Source: Hymenolepis diminuta (taxonomy: Eukaryota; Platyhelminthes; Cestoda; Cyclophyllidea; Hymenolepididae). From it: a DNA stretch of 64,000 bases. Under the pieces are notes generated by a model. The model saw only the letters and a list, made by a program, of their open reading frames with translations. It made no database searches and had not been told where the DNA came from. Positions 40,801-53,218 of the stretch are shown piece by piece. Both the position numbers and the translations under genes were made by a program. Where the stretch lies: contig CAADRB010000010.1 in assembly GCA_900708905.1 (NCBI GenBank), positions 2,921,578 through 2,985,577 on the forward strand. Direction: 5' to 3'. How positions within the stretch are numbered: position 1 is the stretch's first letter; the number at the start of each line of letters is the position of its first letter.

Positions 40801-43800
40801 GATTAATTGGATACATCCAACGAAGTATTGCATGTCTAATAAGTTATCAACTTTCCATCTAATTTTTTTTCTAAATTACTTAAAGATCCACTTTTAGCTA
40901 ACCCCGATCCTCACTAAATAAATGATATTCCCATTCAATGGTGCAATCACTTCGATTCAAACCGCTTTAAAAACATCCTAAGTCCTGAAGCCTTGAAGGG
41001 ATGAGTTTTAAACCGTCATAACTTCCAGTAACCCTTCTAATTAAAACTTTTAGTCTGTTATGCCTATTTAGAATAGTTTTAGTCAGCATGGATAATAAAA
41101 ACCTTTACACTGATAAGTGCCGTACCTATGTTCCTTGGATTGGCACAGGTGAACGCTCACCGCTAATCATTTAAAGTGAAAATAAACTAATGGTTTACTT
41201 AGCAGAAAACTCCACCTAACTTTTAGTAGTTAAGCGTAAAATCTCACGGTAGTCAAAGACTAGAAACTTACTCCAAGACTGAACACTCATTGAGTTTCAT
41301 AAGAATCATGTAGGCCCGAAATTCTGCTTCACAGGGACATACTTTCACCATCGAATTGTTTCCTGCAGAACTTTGAATATCCGAATAGAGCTCCTTCAGG
41401 GTCTGCAAGCACTGAGTCAGGTTCTCTGAGTTAATGCGAGGATCAAAAGCATCCATGGACTGATCAACAAGACGTGCTGCACAGAAGATATGAAATCGAG
41501 TGATCTTTTCCACAATGGACACTATGGTGGGCGAACAGAGACGCTGCTGAATGATGTCCTTGCGAATAGCTCGCGTTCGTGTCCAGAGAAACTCATACCT
41601 AAAATGCAGGAAAAATTAAATCACTAAAATTTTTATTTGCGTCTCGGTCTGATAAAAGTAATAATAATGTACTCAAAAAACGATCGAATAGAAAGCTCAA
41701 AATATATTTTGTCTTCAAAACACAAAGAAATATAATCAAGCTCGCGGAAGTGAATCCCCAAGAGATGGTTCAATGTTTGATATCCAGATATAGGATTGAC
41801 AATGGTACAGGTGGGAATTAATAGCAGTTAAATATAATTATAAACTAAAAATAACTGCACTAGGCATGCACACAGTAAGGATGTAAATCTTTCACCTTAA
41901 ATTTTGGGCTGCATATGGTGGCATTCAGCTGAAACCTGCTATTCTTTTACTGGAAGAGCTGTACAATATTTTTTTAAAGAAACCTCACCATAATGAGACA
42001 TCAAGCAGGAACTACGTTATAGTAGTAGCAACACCAGTCATAACTACTAAATTAGGTCAATACCCGTTGATGCAAACTCAGTGAGTAGAGTGAATAATAA
42101 TCAAGAGAAGGCGGAAAGATACGAGCATCCCAAGTGGGGACACTTCTATGTATAACTGGTGATAGAAAACACCATTAGACACTATTTTTGTGTTTCAAGT
42201 AGTAGAAGAGACTAGCGCGCTTAAACCGTCACCTATCCGAATGTTATTCACGAGCTTGACAGTAATAGAGATGATCTTCGAGATGTATTTTCAAATTTGA
42301 AGGATGCAGGCACATAAACTTAACGAATACTCTAAAGTAGCTAAATTGTCAGCCAATTTTCCTCCATCCGAGCTGAGTAATTATCAAGAGAAAGTTTCAA
42401 TTTCCATAAACTACATTCCTCTCTTTCTTGACTTTCGGACTGGGGTTAAATATATTAGAAGCAATCCACGTACAAACAAATGTATAGATCATTAATCACA
42501 CACCTTGCCACATCCACTAACCGAACCAAAATAAAAAAACGAGCAAATTGGGCACTACGAAGAACCCATCGAGTCAAAATAAAATGTTCTATTTTAGCGA
42601 AAAGGTGAACTAACCATGGCTTCCAAAGATTTCCACCGCCTTCTTCTTCCGGCCGATCCGCAATAGCTGCTAGAAGGTAGTTCATAGTGCGATCAAGGAC
42701 CTCGGAGGGCCTCAATTCCCAAGGCAACGGTTCAGCCTGATCTGCAGCCGACCGGCTGTAATCCTTCACAGCACAAGTATGGTCCATTTGCCAGGAGACA
42801 CCAGTTCCCGGACGAGTCTCGAAGAAAGAAACCCGGTGTCGAAACTCACGAAGATACCTAAATGAAAGGAAACATGAAAAACTTTATTCAAACACACAAT
42901 ACTATTCGTCGGTTTAAATTATGGATGCAATAGACCCACTTAATTTCTATTTCCACTACAGAAAAAGATGACAGAAAACGAAGACAGCAAGAGGTTAAAT
43001 GACAAGATTAATGAAAAGTCATCTTAAATACTACTAAAGAATTCTAAGTAGAAATAATTCAGAAAAGACAATGTCATTAGAGGTTTATACACAGGGTGAT
43101 TGACGTAGATGTTTAAGACTTTCATTAAAAGGAACATGAAAAGGAAACGAGTAACAGGAGGTGTTACTTAAAGTCCGAGTTTCACTACCTGAGACTACAT
43201 TAAAGAACATGTAGCCTTGAATTTTACATGACAGTCATTGCCAGTCTGCATTTATCAGGGCATGTACTTCTGTAATGACTAATCACCATCTTGCACCTGA
43301 ACAACTGGCTTCTCAACTTCGTAACCTTTCATAATTCTGCACGTTTTTAGGTGTTTGAACTTTTGAAGATCTTTCTAGAGATACTTTTCAATCGCCATCT
43401 AAGATAGGGAATCTTAGTAAAAAAAATGTGAAACAAATTTTACACAGCCCAATATGGTTTGGCTCGGCTAGTTTAGTTTATGAAATTTTGACTAATTTTT
43501 GAAGGCAAACGGAAGAAATACAAGTGAAAGATATCTAAGTTCGGCTTCTGGTCGATAAACATAAAAATTGAGGTGCCATAGGGTGATATTTTCAGATGAG
43601 AAATAAATTTTCGGCTTTTGGCATGAGTAATAAAAATAGTCTCATCATATTAGAACGCTAGAGTAAATATAATAAACATCAAATAATAGTCAAACAGATT
43701 AACATTTGCTCCAGAGGGAGCGCGGTAGTACATCTCAATAAAATTGCTCTGATTTGCATTCAAAAAGGTACCTGAATACATAGAAATAATAAGTGCTTTA

Positions 43801-44984
43801 AATAATAACTACAGGGTAACCTAACTTGACCTTGATAACATCATTAGAATCATACACACCTTTCAGTTTCTGGGCACATATCAGGGCAGTTTCCAACGGT
43901 GACATGTTTGACTCCCGAAGAACCGTTTCTAAGGTGTACGGGAAGAGAAAGAGCCTGTCTGCGTTCATGCTCAGCCTTGTCCTTTGCTTCCAAGACGGCC
44001 AAACGTTGTTGCACTGTTGCGGCTCTTTCATGTGTAGTTCCATTCTAAACCAATCAACAGATAATTTAGATTAAAAACGTGGCAACAAGATAACATTAGA
44101 TCTGCCATTAACCTACATGAGCAAAGGAGGGTACAGAAGACGATTTGTTAATACAAGAACTAAGGGGAATGTTCTTCTGTATAGCATGAGGTCGGTCAAA
44201 ACGCACATTCCGAGCTTCCTTTTTAGCACTTAAATCAATTTCCATTGAAAATTGTTTTTGAGAATTGATCGATCCAGATTCAGTGGGTTTATTATAAGTT
44301 GTGAAAGGCTGTGATTTAATTTGGGTTATTTTGCCAAATCCAGTAAAAAGGTTACTCGATGAGGTCATCTTATTAGCTGATGAATTTTCCGATTTAACAA
44401 ATCCAGTAAAGAAATTATCAGTTTGTACATTGGTACTAACTGATAAATGAGAAGATACATTGGAAAATAATGAACTCTTTCCCGATTCACCGTTCGAATG
44501 CAACCAAAGTTGAGAAGACGGAGGTTGATGCTCATATGCATTATCGGTAGTCAAGTCGATAGCGTAAGGCTCTGTACTTTCAATTTCAAATTTGGGTTCT
44601 TCTAATGGAACTGTTTGCTGTGACTTTCCAGTTGGCGCTTGAGTGGACAATCCAAATAGTCCATGTGGAGGGTCGGATAACTTAGAGAACGCAAACAAAC
44701 CTCCTGATGTAGAATCTCCAGCAATATTGCTGAATAGCCCAGCTCCTTCATTTTTGGCCGCTATAAATTATGAAAAGCATCCAATTATCTTCTGATTAAG
44801 ACAGTAGTTATAAAATAATATACACAATTGTACTACGTCGCTAGTAATAATAGTTTAAAGATAGAAAACGTCATCACCCTGATAATAATATATCAAAAGG
44901 AACACACATATTTTCAGAAAATAAACTGGTTTTTGGGAACCACGAACCTTGTGATACGAAACTACTGAACAGACCATTGTCCAT
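31854..44984 (-). CDS. MCM3AP: GANP / MCM3AP / Sac3-type mRNA export protein (13-14 exons)
   Basis: Exons (minus strand, 5' to 3') are 44984-44948, 44760-44117, 44044-43860, 42857-42615, 41598-41272, 39561-39333, 38795-38628, 37536-37212, 36605-36337, 35948-35808, 34831-34508, optional 34092-33961, 33026-32472 and 32402-31854. Phases agree throughout, giving 1375 residues (1331 without the optional exon). The N-terminus has nucleoporin-like motifs (GLFS, GLFG, LFTGFGK). The Sac3/GANP domain (about 278-605) opens with [12 protein letters not shown] and contains [45 protein letters not shown] and HRYFGQVR. Next comes FNGGPL, an acidic Glu/Asp stretch, helical segments and a C-terminal region corresponding in order to the MCM3AP C-terminal domain. 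The family is the scaffold of TREX-2, which links transcription to mRNA export at nuclear pores. Exon 6 seems to use a GC donor. The protein is shorter than human MCM3AP, about 1980 residues. The first donor (GTTCGT) and exon 7 donor (GTATTT) are weak. Confidence 0.88.
33410..33625 (-). repeat. Two adjacent SINE-like fragments in a GANP intron
   Basis: The plus strand has CAAATCCCGGACTTCTG and ATTTTGAAGACTG near 33425-33455, then GCTTCAACCTTGAGATCCC with TGACATGGTGG near 33548-33585. Both follow the tRNA-like pattern of the family, in the same orientation, but are strongly decayed. They lie between exons of the GANP gene. Confidence 0.35.
33961..34092 (-). other. Possible cassette exon of the GANP gene
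   Basis: The minus strand is open for 44 codons between an acceptor (TTTGACAG before 34092) and a donor GTACAA after 33961. Its length is a multiple of three and it begins and ends in phase 0, so it can be included or skipped without changing frame. The encoded segment includes [13 protein letters not shown] and [15 protein letters not shown]. Its length and hydrophobic pattern could fill the part of MCM3AP between the helical region and the C-terminal domain. Splice sites are weak, so this is tentative. Confidence 0.4.
35100..35300 (-). repeat. SINE-like tRNA-derived repeat in a GANP intron
   Basis: This is a near full-length copy of the family. The body (AGCATTTTCAAAAACTC, ATCTTAGGTAGA, GGGAAATTCGAATTC) is followed by ACTTAACCCGTGCGACTGG and a tRNA-like part that on the minus strand includes TTGTTTGCGAATTCAG and TAGTTCGACATTC, the latter close to a B box. 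It sits in the intron between 35808 and 34831. Confidence 0.55.
36915..36982 (-). repeat. SINE-like tRNA-derived head in a GANP intron
   Basis: The minus strand reads GCCGGTGGCACAGTGGTCAA then CGCGTTCAAC. GTGGCACAGTGG is a good RNA polymerase III A box. The B-box side has decayed to TTTTTGAGCTCGC. Only the head is clear. A body-like fragment with AAGTCCATTTGAGAAAGCG lies separately at 37755-37860. Confidence 0.5.
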
Positions 44985-47900
44985 ACTTGAGTTAAATAGT
45001 GTTAGGCTAAATCTTGAAGCATAGGGCGAAATTGTGATAACACAAATCAAAAGAAGTATTCTTCCTCAAGAAAAATTAAAAGAACAAAAAAATTAGTATT
45101 TATTTTAATTCTTGAAGTGTTCTGAAGTCAACATTGACCATGAGTAGGAAACTATTTTGATATTACTGAAGAATTTGTTGTTGAGTATGCATTAAAAGAT
45201 TTCCGAATTTAATTATTTTACCGATGCCACACTTTATTGGGTTATTCTTACTGAGATACACATAACAAACCCCTTCTTACTATTTTATATGTAAAAACTC
45301 TGTCATTAGAGTAGAAATGGGGAGAAAATGGAAACATCCAATATTTATGTTAATGATATTTTGTCCATCATTTCAAATAATCATTTTGTTCAAATCTTTT
45401 AATACATATTAATATTTTGAATGATGATAACCATCAGCTCTAAATTTGTCGGTTTTCTCATCGGAATTGTATTTTGTGGACAAAAGACATTTTTATAAAT
45501 ATTTTATTCTGTTCGACGTAACTGTTTTTGGTGTAAACCGCTCGCATAATTGTTTTCTAAAATGGAGGTGAGTTTTCTATTGAATACCTATAATTATTTC
45601 AAGATACATTATTAATAAACAGATTATCATTATTACTTAACACGGCCTTGTTTAAATTCTTGCGTATGAAGACTGCACATTATTTCCGAGGTTATCGTAC
45701 TTGCAAAATTCACCAATAATATTGAAACTGTTATTACCTGCTTTTCCCCTGTGGAATATTAGAATCCACTCTTAGAATCTCTTAGAAATCGCACTGGCTA
45801 TAAATGCAACCCGAGAACACCACAGTACAAAACCATCCAAACCGCCATATCAAAATAGAACACACGTTTCGTATTGATAAGCCGATTTACATCATGCTGC
45901 ATTTACAACCGTAATGTACCTGAATTTGATTGGATAAATGGGAATCAAAAGAAGAGGGAATTAAAATGTGGAACATAAGGAATCTTACATGTTAGAAATA
46001 TTTTGGGGGAAATGTTATTTTTTTATACGTAACATGCCCGTTCACAGATTTGATCATCCGCCCATCTTTGTCGCAATGTCAACTGGAAGATGAGTGGAAG
46101 TCTATGGAGTCCTGGTAGTAAATGGAGGCACTATTTTGACCTTTTCTGTCGCGTCGTTGCACTACATCGGAGAACTACAAGCTACTTGAGAATAAGAGAG
46201 CTGGATGATATAGAACAAAAAAGAATAATAGCATCAAGACTATTTAAAGAATGACTCTTAAACAATTCGATAAATCAAACCTCTTGCGATCGGAGTTATT
46301 TGCGATTGCGAAACTGCTAGAAGAAATAACAATTATTTCTCCCCATTTCCAGTGTTCCTTTTATAAATAAAAATGTAACTTCTTTATTCTCCACTGATAA
46401 AAGGCGCTTTGTAACCATCCCCGTTTGTTTAATTTTATAGCGATTGAGTTTTAATTTCGTCAGTACGTGCGTGTTTACCCTAACATACCTTGTGTTCTGC
46501 ATTGAGTTGTTGGCTTCTATGTTAAGGTCCAGGGTTACTGAATTTTCTAGATTATATTGCTCTACGAGATTACTACTGGGACGCCTAGGTTATAACGTTG
46601 TAACAGAATTCAAGTATCGGTCCGGTCTCGCATTGTAGATATTGCTGCCATGAGGTTTAATAATTAGGGCTGCTGTTTATTGGTGACTTGAAAGACAATT
46701 GCGGGCATGCACTAATATACACGCCTCGAGTCGCACTTTGTCGGGACACAAAGTTGTTTTGATTACTACGTGCCTATACACGATACCCCCAAATCTTAAC
46801 TTTTAATTCTGCTGCGGGGACAGAATATCCGAACGTAGAGAGAGTAATACGCAGATTATTGATTGATCGATCGGAGAAAAATTTGGCAAAATATGGAGAG
46901 TCAAACTGTTTACTTGGGTCCGTAATGAGCGTTTCTTGTTCACCAAGAGATAAAAAGAGTTTGCTGAGAATTGAGATGACTGATTTGTCTGTTGTCGGCG
47001 AGAGTCAAAAGACGTTGGATGATTTTAAATGTGAATCTGTCACCCTAAAGTTCGTCTCAGCTTTAGTGGGTCCGGAGGTGGTAAGTTGGGGCTGATCCCT
47101 GGAAGAATCTGGCTTCGAAGACTGAGTAGGAATAGAAGGATGATGGGATTTTGGTAACATGTAGACACTGGTTGCATCCTCTTACGAGATTCTTCGCATT
47201 CGTTGGTTCGAGTAGGCGTCTGGCAAGTTTCGTTTGGTCTGAGAACTGGAAAATGTTGAGCTCATCGACCCAAACTAGGTCCACGAGGTTGATAATTCAA
47301 CCTGCAACGTAGCAGTCCTTGGAGATAGTCTTTTCCTGGAACATACTCTCGCATTCATTCGCAGAATTGCGCATAATCACCAGAAACATCGATACTGGGA
47401 AGAGGCGATGGCGATATCGGAGCCAATGTTGACCTGAAACTCAAATAACACACAATCAATGCTTAGGTTAACGTATTTTCTAGAATTAACATTTATCTGC
47501 ATTAACGTACCACAGCTCTGTCTTGTCTGAGTTGACGCTCTTTTTGTTAAACTGCTGGTAGAAGATTCTCGGAAGAAGTCTACCTTATGGCTATTTTCGT
47601 TGCAGTTCTGGCAGCGATGTCTTCGGGAAGGGTAGTGTTAATAATAGTGACGCTCCCCGCAAAATCGGTATCATGGGAGTAATGGCTTCTGCTATTTTAC
47701 GTATGGGGAGCGAGTTCCCTCGGTCGATAGATAATCGACCATTTTCGGATTAAACGTTCGCGGTTCACGGTCCTGCAGCAGATTGGAGTCAGCAATGAGA
47801 CTTCTTGACTCGGTATTATTATGATATTTTTTGTCAAATATAAGTGTTCTTTATTAAGTTTAAACATTTGTAATGAAGTGCTTTAGAATGCACTGTAAAA

Positions 47901-48200
47901 TGTGAACTACTTTTGGCATAGCATGCAGAAGTACAACTTTCTACTTCCTACTATTTTGGAGAGTGAAAGATATTACCATAGAATTTGCCAAAAGGAAATA
48001 AACTTTAGTCTTTTCGCTAAAAACCGCACTCAACTCCTATTTAACATAATTTAAACTTTAATTGTGCTAAAAATTTCAAATAATATTTTATTCACGAAAA
48101 ATTACTGAAGTTAAATTTAATGAGCAAATATCAATGCATTCTCAAAGGAAAAAAAGCTTCTTGCTATTATTAATTTCTCTCATTGAATTCAAGTGTTAAG
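44985..48200. other. Intergenic region between divergent GANP and ETHE1 genes
   Basis: The GANP gene points left and ETHE1 points right, so this 3.2 kb holds both promoters. An ATG with an immediate good donor (ATGGAG then GTGAGT) at 45562-45573 on the plus strand could be a tiny first exon, but no partner exon was found. From about 46.3 to 47.8 kb the composition is GC-richer, and a block at 47560-47830 resembles one at 55.2-55.5 kb. The open frame at 46859-47095 gives an unrecognised peptide. Confidence 0.5.
47560..47830. repeat. Possible dispersed repeat, copy A
   Basis: This GC-richer block shares ordered words with 55215-55470: CTACCTTATGGC against CTACCTTGATATGGC, then GCAGTTCTGG against GTAGTTGTAA, then GATGTCTTCGGGAA against AATGTCTTCGGGAA, then CGGTATC in both. 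Similarity is patchy, so these may be old copies of one transposable element. No transposon protein was recognised. Confidence 0.3.
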
Positions 48201-48202
48201 TC

Positions 48203-48251
48203 TCTGATTGGTGTACTAAAACCGTTCATCTTTCACATGATTGGTCCAATC
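48203..48251 (+). promoter_or_regulatory. Paired CCAAT boxes upstream of ETHE1
   Basis: ATTGG occurs at 48207-48211, and a perfect palindrome GATTGGTCCAATC at 48239-48251 carries CCAAT on both strands. They lie 125-170 bases upstream of the ETHE1 start at 48376, which fits an NF-Y-type promoter. An acceptor-like TTTCATTCAG near 48348 could mark the 5' end of the mature leader. Confidence 0.4.
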
Positions 48252-48375
48252 TGTTCAGACGTTTTGCAAAAATTTGTCGTGTTTCGTGTCTTGTATACTT
48301 GAGGTTCAGGTTTGACACAAGCAAGGTTTACTTATAATCTTTCATTCAGTTTCGATTTATTTTAACCTGATTAAG

Positions 48376-51300
48376 ATGACTAGTAAAATTTCAATACTCG
48401 CAGCTGGCGGCCCACTCATATTCCGTCAACTTTTTGAGAAAACTTCCTCAACTTTCACATACCTTCTCGGAGATGGTACATCCAAACAAGCTCTTATAAT
48501 CGACCCAGTTCTTGAGACTGCTGAACGTGATGCAAGGTTGGTAAGTCGTAATTAATAAGGCACTTCGGAGGCTGATGTATTTATCAGATTTTAATAAAGT
48601 TCCTGTTCTGTATCATTTACGTACGTATCTCAATAAAAGACTTCTGTCTCGTACCATTAGTGGCAAGTTTATTTCAATATTTTTTATGGATCCCATTTAT
48701 TAATTGGCCTTTCTTATTAATCATTGGCCCTTTTTAAATGAGTAGAATTCAGAGGGTGAAATTATGAGATTTGAGTCATGGAACCATCTGTTGGAGTGAC
48801 AGTTGGCGCCTCCTTATCCTTAGGAATTTCATTCCCTGAGGTTTTTGAGAGCGTTCAATTGTGACAGTTAAACTAGTTATTGGTTCCCAAGTGCGAACGT
48901 TTGTTGTTTCGCAATACTTCAATATACAAACTCAACTTCATCTGAGGGTACTAGAAATCATACACCCAGAATTGACAAAGTTTAAGATGGGTAATAACGC
49001 CACTCCTAATCTTATAATAACATAAATTGAAGTTTTTAGGTAGTACAAAACGACTAAATTCAGTTCAACCCAGTTTATTTACTCTTAGAAATCCAACTAG
49101 CTGCAAGAATGTACAACTAGCCTCGGCAGAGTTCTGTAGTATAAACTACGGCCGAGATTAGTCTGTTACCAATCCGGTTAACGACAAGAATGCTTAGTCA
49201 TTAAATAGGCTTAACTCTATGTTGCATGGATATCGATCGCTGATTGGCTGAGAAGGCCTCAGTACGCACGCCGCTTTTGCTCTATACGTGATCGATAGCA
49301 CGTACGCGTTTTCCAGAATGTTCTAGCCCGCGAGCTACCTTTGGCAGTGCTGTACACTCCACGAGGTCAGATAGAAGTATAGAATACAACCTAAGTTACC
49401 AAAAGGAGCCGACTTTACCGGGATTCTGGGTTCGTAGCGTCCTGACTTAACGTTCCAAATTCAAGCTTCAAGATCAGAATCGTAGTTCTCTGAGTGGTAG
49501 TTCATTTAAAGAGCATTCAGTTCTGCTTGATCGGTTAATTGAATAAAGAATCTAGTTATGTCATCGACACACGGTACTTTTTCAAAATTCACTGGGAAAA
49601 AACCAAATACCTCTTCTTAAAATATATCATGTGCGGTCTTTTATTTTTCTTTAGTTTGTAGTAATTGGTAAAATTTCTTCAATCAAGCATAAATCATGCC
49701 ATCTACGGTATAACTTATATGTTAAACAAGGTCATTATCCAAAATCTGGCCGCATCTCATGCGTTTTTTTGAAATTCTTGCTTCCGCCTATTTGAAATTT
49801 GGTTGTTAAAGAGACACATTTCTTGATGTTCCGAAATGTTAGTTACCCCAAAATTTAGGTTAATTGCTATTCTGGATTAACTAATCTCCTATTCAATAAG
49901 TTCACTAAATAATCAACAGCTAAAATCTTTAAAAGTTAGTTTTACTTTTAATCACGAAGATAGCGTTGAAGCGAAGATTATTGGGGGACTATTAAAAAAC
50001 ATTTTTTGACCCGAAGACCCTCAAGAGATCAGAAGACCGCATCTCTATAATTGATGCGTCTACACGAGCATCCAAGATAAAAGGTAGACACATTTAGGGT
50101 GGCTCAGATAATCCCAGATTCAATGGAAAATAAAAGAGAATAAAACAAGAGCTTACATCTTAACTACAAGTAACAAAGTTGTATTAGCAAAGGAAGAACA
50201 AATAAGGAGGAAAAACAAAATTTTATCTCATATCCACGAATAAGCCAATGAAGGAGGGGGTGCGTGCAAGATGGTGTGGGGATATAAGGGAAATGAAAGT
50301 TTGTAAGTCGTTAGTAAATAAAACAATGAATAAGTGGCCAATAAAACTAGCTGACGGAATCAGAATGCGAATAAAAAATTTAATAGATTCATACTACGGA
50401 ATGCGGTAAATCTTTAGGATAATTATTAGAATGTCAGTGAAAACAAATTCGAATTTTTGCATATGGCAAAGTGAAGTGCGCAAAAGTACTTGTTAGATAT
50501 AATAAGAAATGGCACTATTGGACGAAGTCATCTCAAAGTTCAAAATTTTAAAGAGATGGTTCATTAAATTTTGATAAGCTTACTTTTACAGTAATCTTAG
50601 AAAGATCTGTCATTCCTGCGCATGCTGACTCATAGGTCTGCTCAACCTCTCTATGTACTGCGCGCCTACTGACTTGTGCCTTTACCTTAACTCTCAAAGG
50701 ACAAAGAACGCAAATCGGTCGACCTCCTTGACATACCACATTTCGGCTGTTCTTCACAATCCGGATTGTCCTCGCTCAGTACTGATGGTTCCCTCTCCTC
50801 TCAATTCCTCTCTCATTAATTTCTTATTGTTCAGTGTACGTTTGTCCAACTCAACTCTTGGTCTTCTCACTCGTAAAAGCTGTTTTTTTTCCTGTTAGCC
50901 TTTGGAAGATCATTAGTCTTATGAAGGGATTTCTAGCCTAACATTTTTTGGCTTTTAAAGTAGCTTTACTTACGATTGAAGCTTCTTTAGGTCTTAGAGT
51001 ATCATTAGCAGACAATGACTCTAATTAATCTTATTTTTCCTTTAGGCCAAGGATGGTCGAAAGTTCTTCTCAATAAGATAACGTAGAATGACAGTTTCCG
51101 ATGAATAGTAGGTCGTAACTGCCTTACAGTTTTATATTCGTTTCCGGTGCAATATTTCCCAGTATGGATCAATGAATCAGGATCTTATATGAAGTTTTCA
51201 CCAATTTATATGGATTTGAATTCATTTTTTTTTCTTTTTAGATAAATGAATTGGGTTTGGACTTGCGTTACGTGATGGACACACATGTACATGCAGACCA

Positions 51301-53168
51301 CGTAACTGGAGTAGGGATGCTGAAGAGGATATTTGGTCCCACCTGCAAAAGCGTTATTCCAGAGGTTTCTGGGGGAAGAGCTGATATCCTGGTCAGGGAT
51401 GCTGAAGTTCTGAAATGTGGCAATATTGAACTTGATTGTCGAAACACACCAGGTAAATAGATTAATGTACAATTTAGCCTTATGTGTTGATTAGAGGATA
51501 GATATGATGTAGGATGGAGGAAATTAATTAAGTTATTGCCCTTCCAAACCACATGAACTTCATTACCTCAACACAGGAAGCAGACAGAGACAATAGCAGG
51601 AAATTTTATCAGGAAAAAAGCGGGAGAGGGTGACAGCCTTGCAACCAATGATTAAATGTCTGTGTAAAACTTAAAACGCAGGTCTCAAGTAACGGGAGGA
51701 AATCGATAAAATGTCTAAAGGCATCATGCACAGGACGAAGTGTAGGAGGTAACACTTGATAAGCAAATCAAGGTGACAGTTCAACTTGTTAAGGAAATAA
51801 ATCACAATATGCTAATCTTGGGTTAAGCGGGCTGTACCATTGAGTTGCCACGGTGAGAAACTGCTAAACTTAAACGGTGCGGTTGGTCATTCTCTGCGTG
51901 TGCACCGATGGACATTGAATCCACGACCTCCGATTTTGCAGACAAGAACATTAACCACTGCGTTATCAGTGCCACGACGTGTCATTAAATATCAACAAAA
52001 CTGTTGAATGAGATTTCATATACGAGTCCATAATATCTGAAAGTAAGTGTTTTCCGCTTATTAGGGTATATTTCGTAGGTAGGTAATTTATTTGATCAAT
52101 TATATCACATGCGGTTCTATTTAAAGGTATAAGATAATTTTCTCATCAGATTTTGGGGTCATCTCTCCAAGACTATTTAGTTTCTTTTTCCTAAGCTCCA
52201 TTTATAATTTAGTGACAAAGCTTGAAACATCTGGAATAATTTATCTTCACAGGAAAAAAAAGACTGATTCGAAAATACATTTCGATAGATTTCAACGGAG
52301 TTCAATTTGAAATCACCAATCTCTAAAGTTGGCAAAAGTTAATTTTGACCTAGAATTTGAATTTAACATTGGTAAGTTTTATTTCAGGGGTAAAGTGCCC
52401 TAACAACATCTCAAATGCTATATTAATTACGAAACTTACGAAAACAGCTTAGAACATGCTATATCATGTGACATGGGACATGCTATGTCGTATCCCCAGG
52501 TGAAAACATTTCAATGAAGCATGTACTACTGTAATTAGTTAAGTAGAATTAAAACTATGAGTACTAATATACGATAGGTACATAGAAAACTCAGTGACAT
52601 TTATTTTCCCCTAGGTCACACAAATGGATGTTTCACTTACGTTTTACACTCCGCTCGGAGTGCCTTTACGGGAGATGCACTGCTGATCCGAGGATGTGGA
52701 AGAACAGATTTTCAGGAAGGTTCACCCGAACGACTCTATGAATCTGTACATTCGAAAATTCTCTCCCTACCCGAAGACTACCTTCTCTTTCCGGCTCACG
52801 AATATGCGGGTCGAATGATGACAACAGTGGCGGAAGAAAAGAAATTTAATCCGAGGTTTAAACAATATATAATAGGAGATGATCTTTGGCTTATTATTTA
52901 GAAATCAAATATCTTATTGTCTTTGATTATAATTTAATCGAATTTATTTGTTTAGGAATTTATGGTCCATTCTAAACGGTTACAAAAAATAAAATCGAAG
53001 CTACAATGATTCACTTTTTGCTCTTACTGACTTACATTATTTTCCACTTTTAGATTAACAAAATCAGAAAAGGAGTTCGTTGAAATCATGAACAATTTGA
53101 ATCTTGCCTATCCCAAGCAGATTGATCGAGCTCTTCTCTTAAACCTTAAGGAAGGAATTGATGAATAA
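48376..53168 (+). CDS. ETHE1: ETHE1 persulfide dioxygenase (four exons)
   Basis: Exons are 48376-48540, 51242-51452, 52615-52855 and 53054-53168, all in phase, giving 243 residues. ETHE1 is an iron-dependent dioxygenase that oxidises glutathione persulfide to sulfite in mitochondrial sulfide detoxification. It has the metallo-beta-lactamase fold. THVHADH holds H70, H72, D74 and H75; PGHTNGC holds H127; and [16 protein letters not shown] holds D146. H70, H127 and D146 correspond to the iron ligands H79, H135 and D154 of human ETHE1. PAHEYAG and [12 protein letters not shown] also match the family. It is close to the usual length (human 254), but the N-terminus is shorter and lacks the Arg-rich presequence of the human protein, so mitochondrial targeting is uncertain. 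The third donor (GTTTAA) is weak, but the phase and homology support it. Confidence 0.93.
49122..49156. repeat. Nested hairpin in ETHE1 intron 1
   Basis: CTCGGC at 49122-49127 pairs with GCCGAG at 49151-49156. Inside, GTAG (49136-49139) pairs with CTAC (49146-49149) around a six-base loop TATAAA. It lies in a GC-richer block (about 49.1-49.4 kb) that contrasts with the AT-rich intron and may belong to an inserted element. The family is unknown. Confidence 0.4.
51825..51980 (-). repeat. SINE-like tRNA-derived repeat in ETHE1 intron 2
   Basis: The minus strand of 51901-51978 reads GATAACGCAGTGGTTAATG (A-box-like), TTGTCTGCAAAATCGGAGG and GTGGATTCAATGTCC (B-box-like). It is the best preserved tRNA-like head in the window. 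The part at 51825-51900 includes AACTTAAACGGTGCGG and TTGGTCATTC, parallel to the copy at 35.2 kb. Confidence 0.6.
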
Positions 53169-53212
53169 AAGAAATACGGAATTTGTAATTTTTATCTTTC
53201 ATGGTTATTCGA

Positions 53213-53218
53213 AATAAA
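53213..53218 (+). terminator. ETHE1 polyadenylation signal
   Basis: AATAAA lies 45 bases after the ETHE1 stop codon, which is a usual distance for a short 3' untranslated region. Confidence 0.65.

Noticed and set aside
50548..50898. Overlapping open frames in ETHE1 intron 1
   Set aside because: Neither strand gives a recognisable domain or matching splice sites in phase with ETHE1, and exon 1 joins exon 2 directly.
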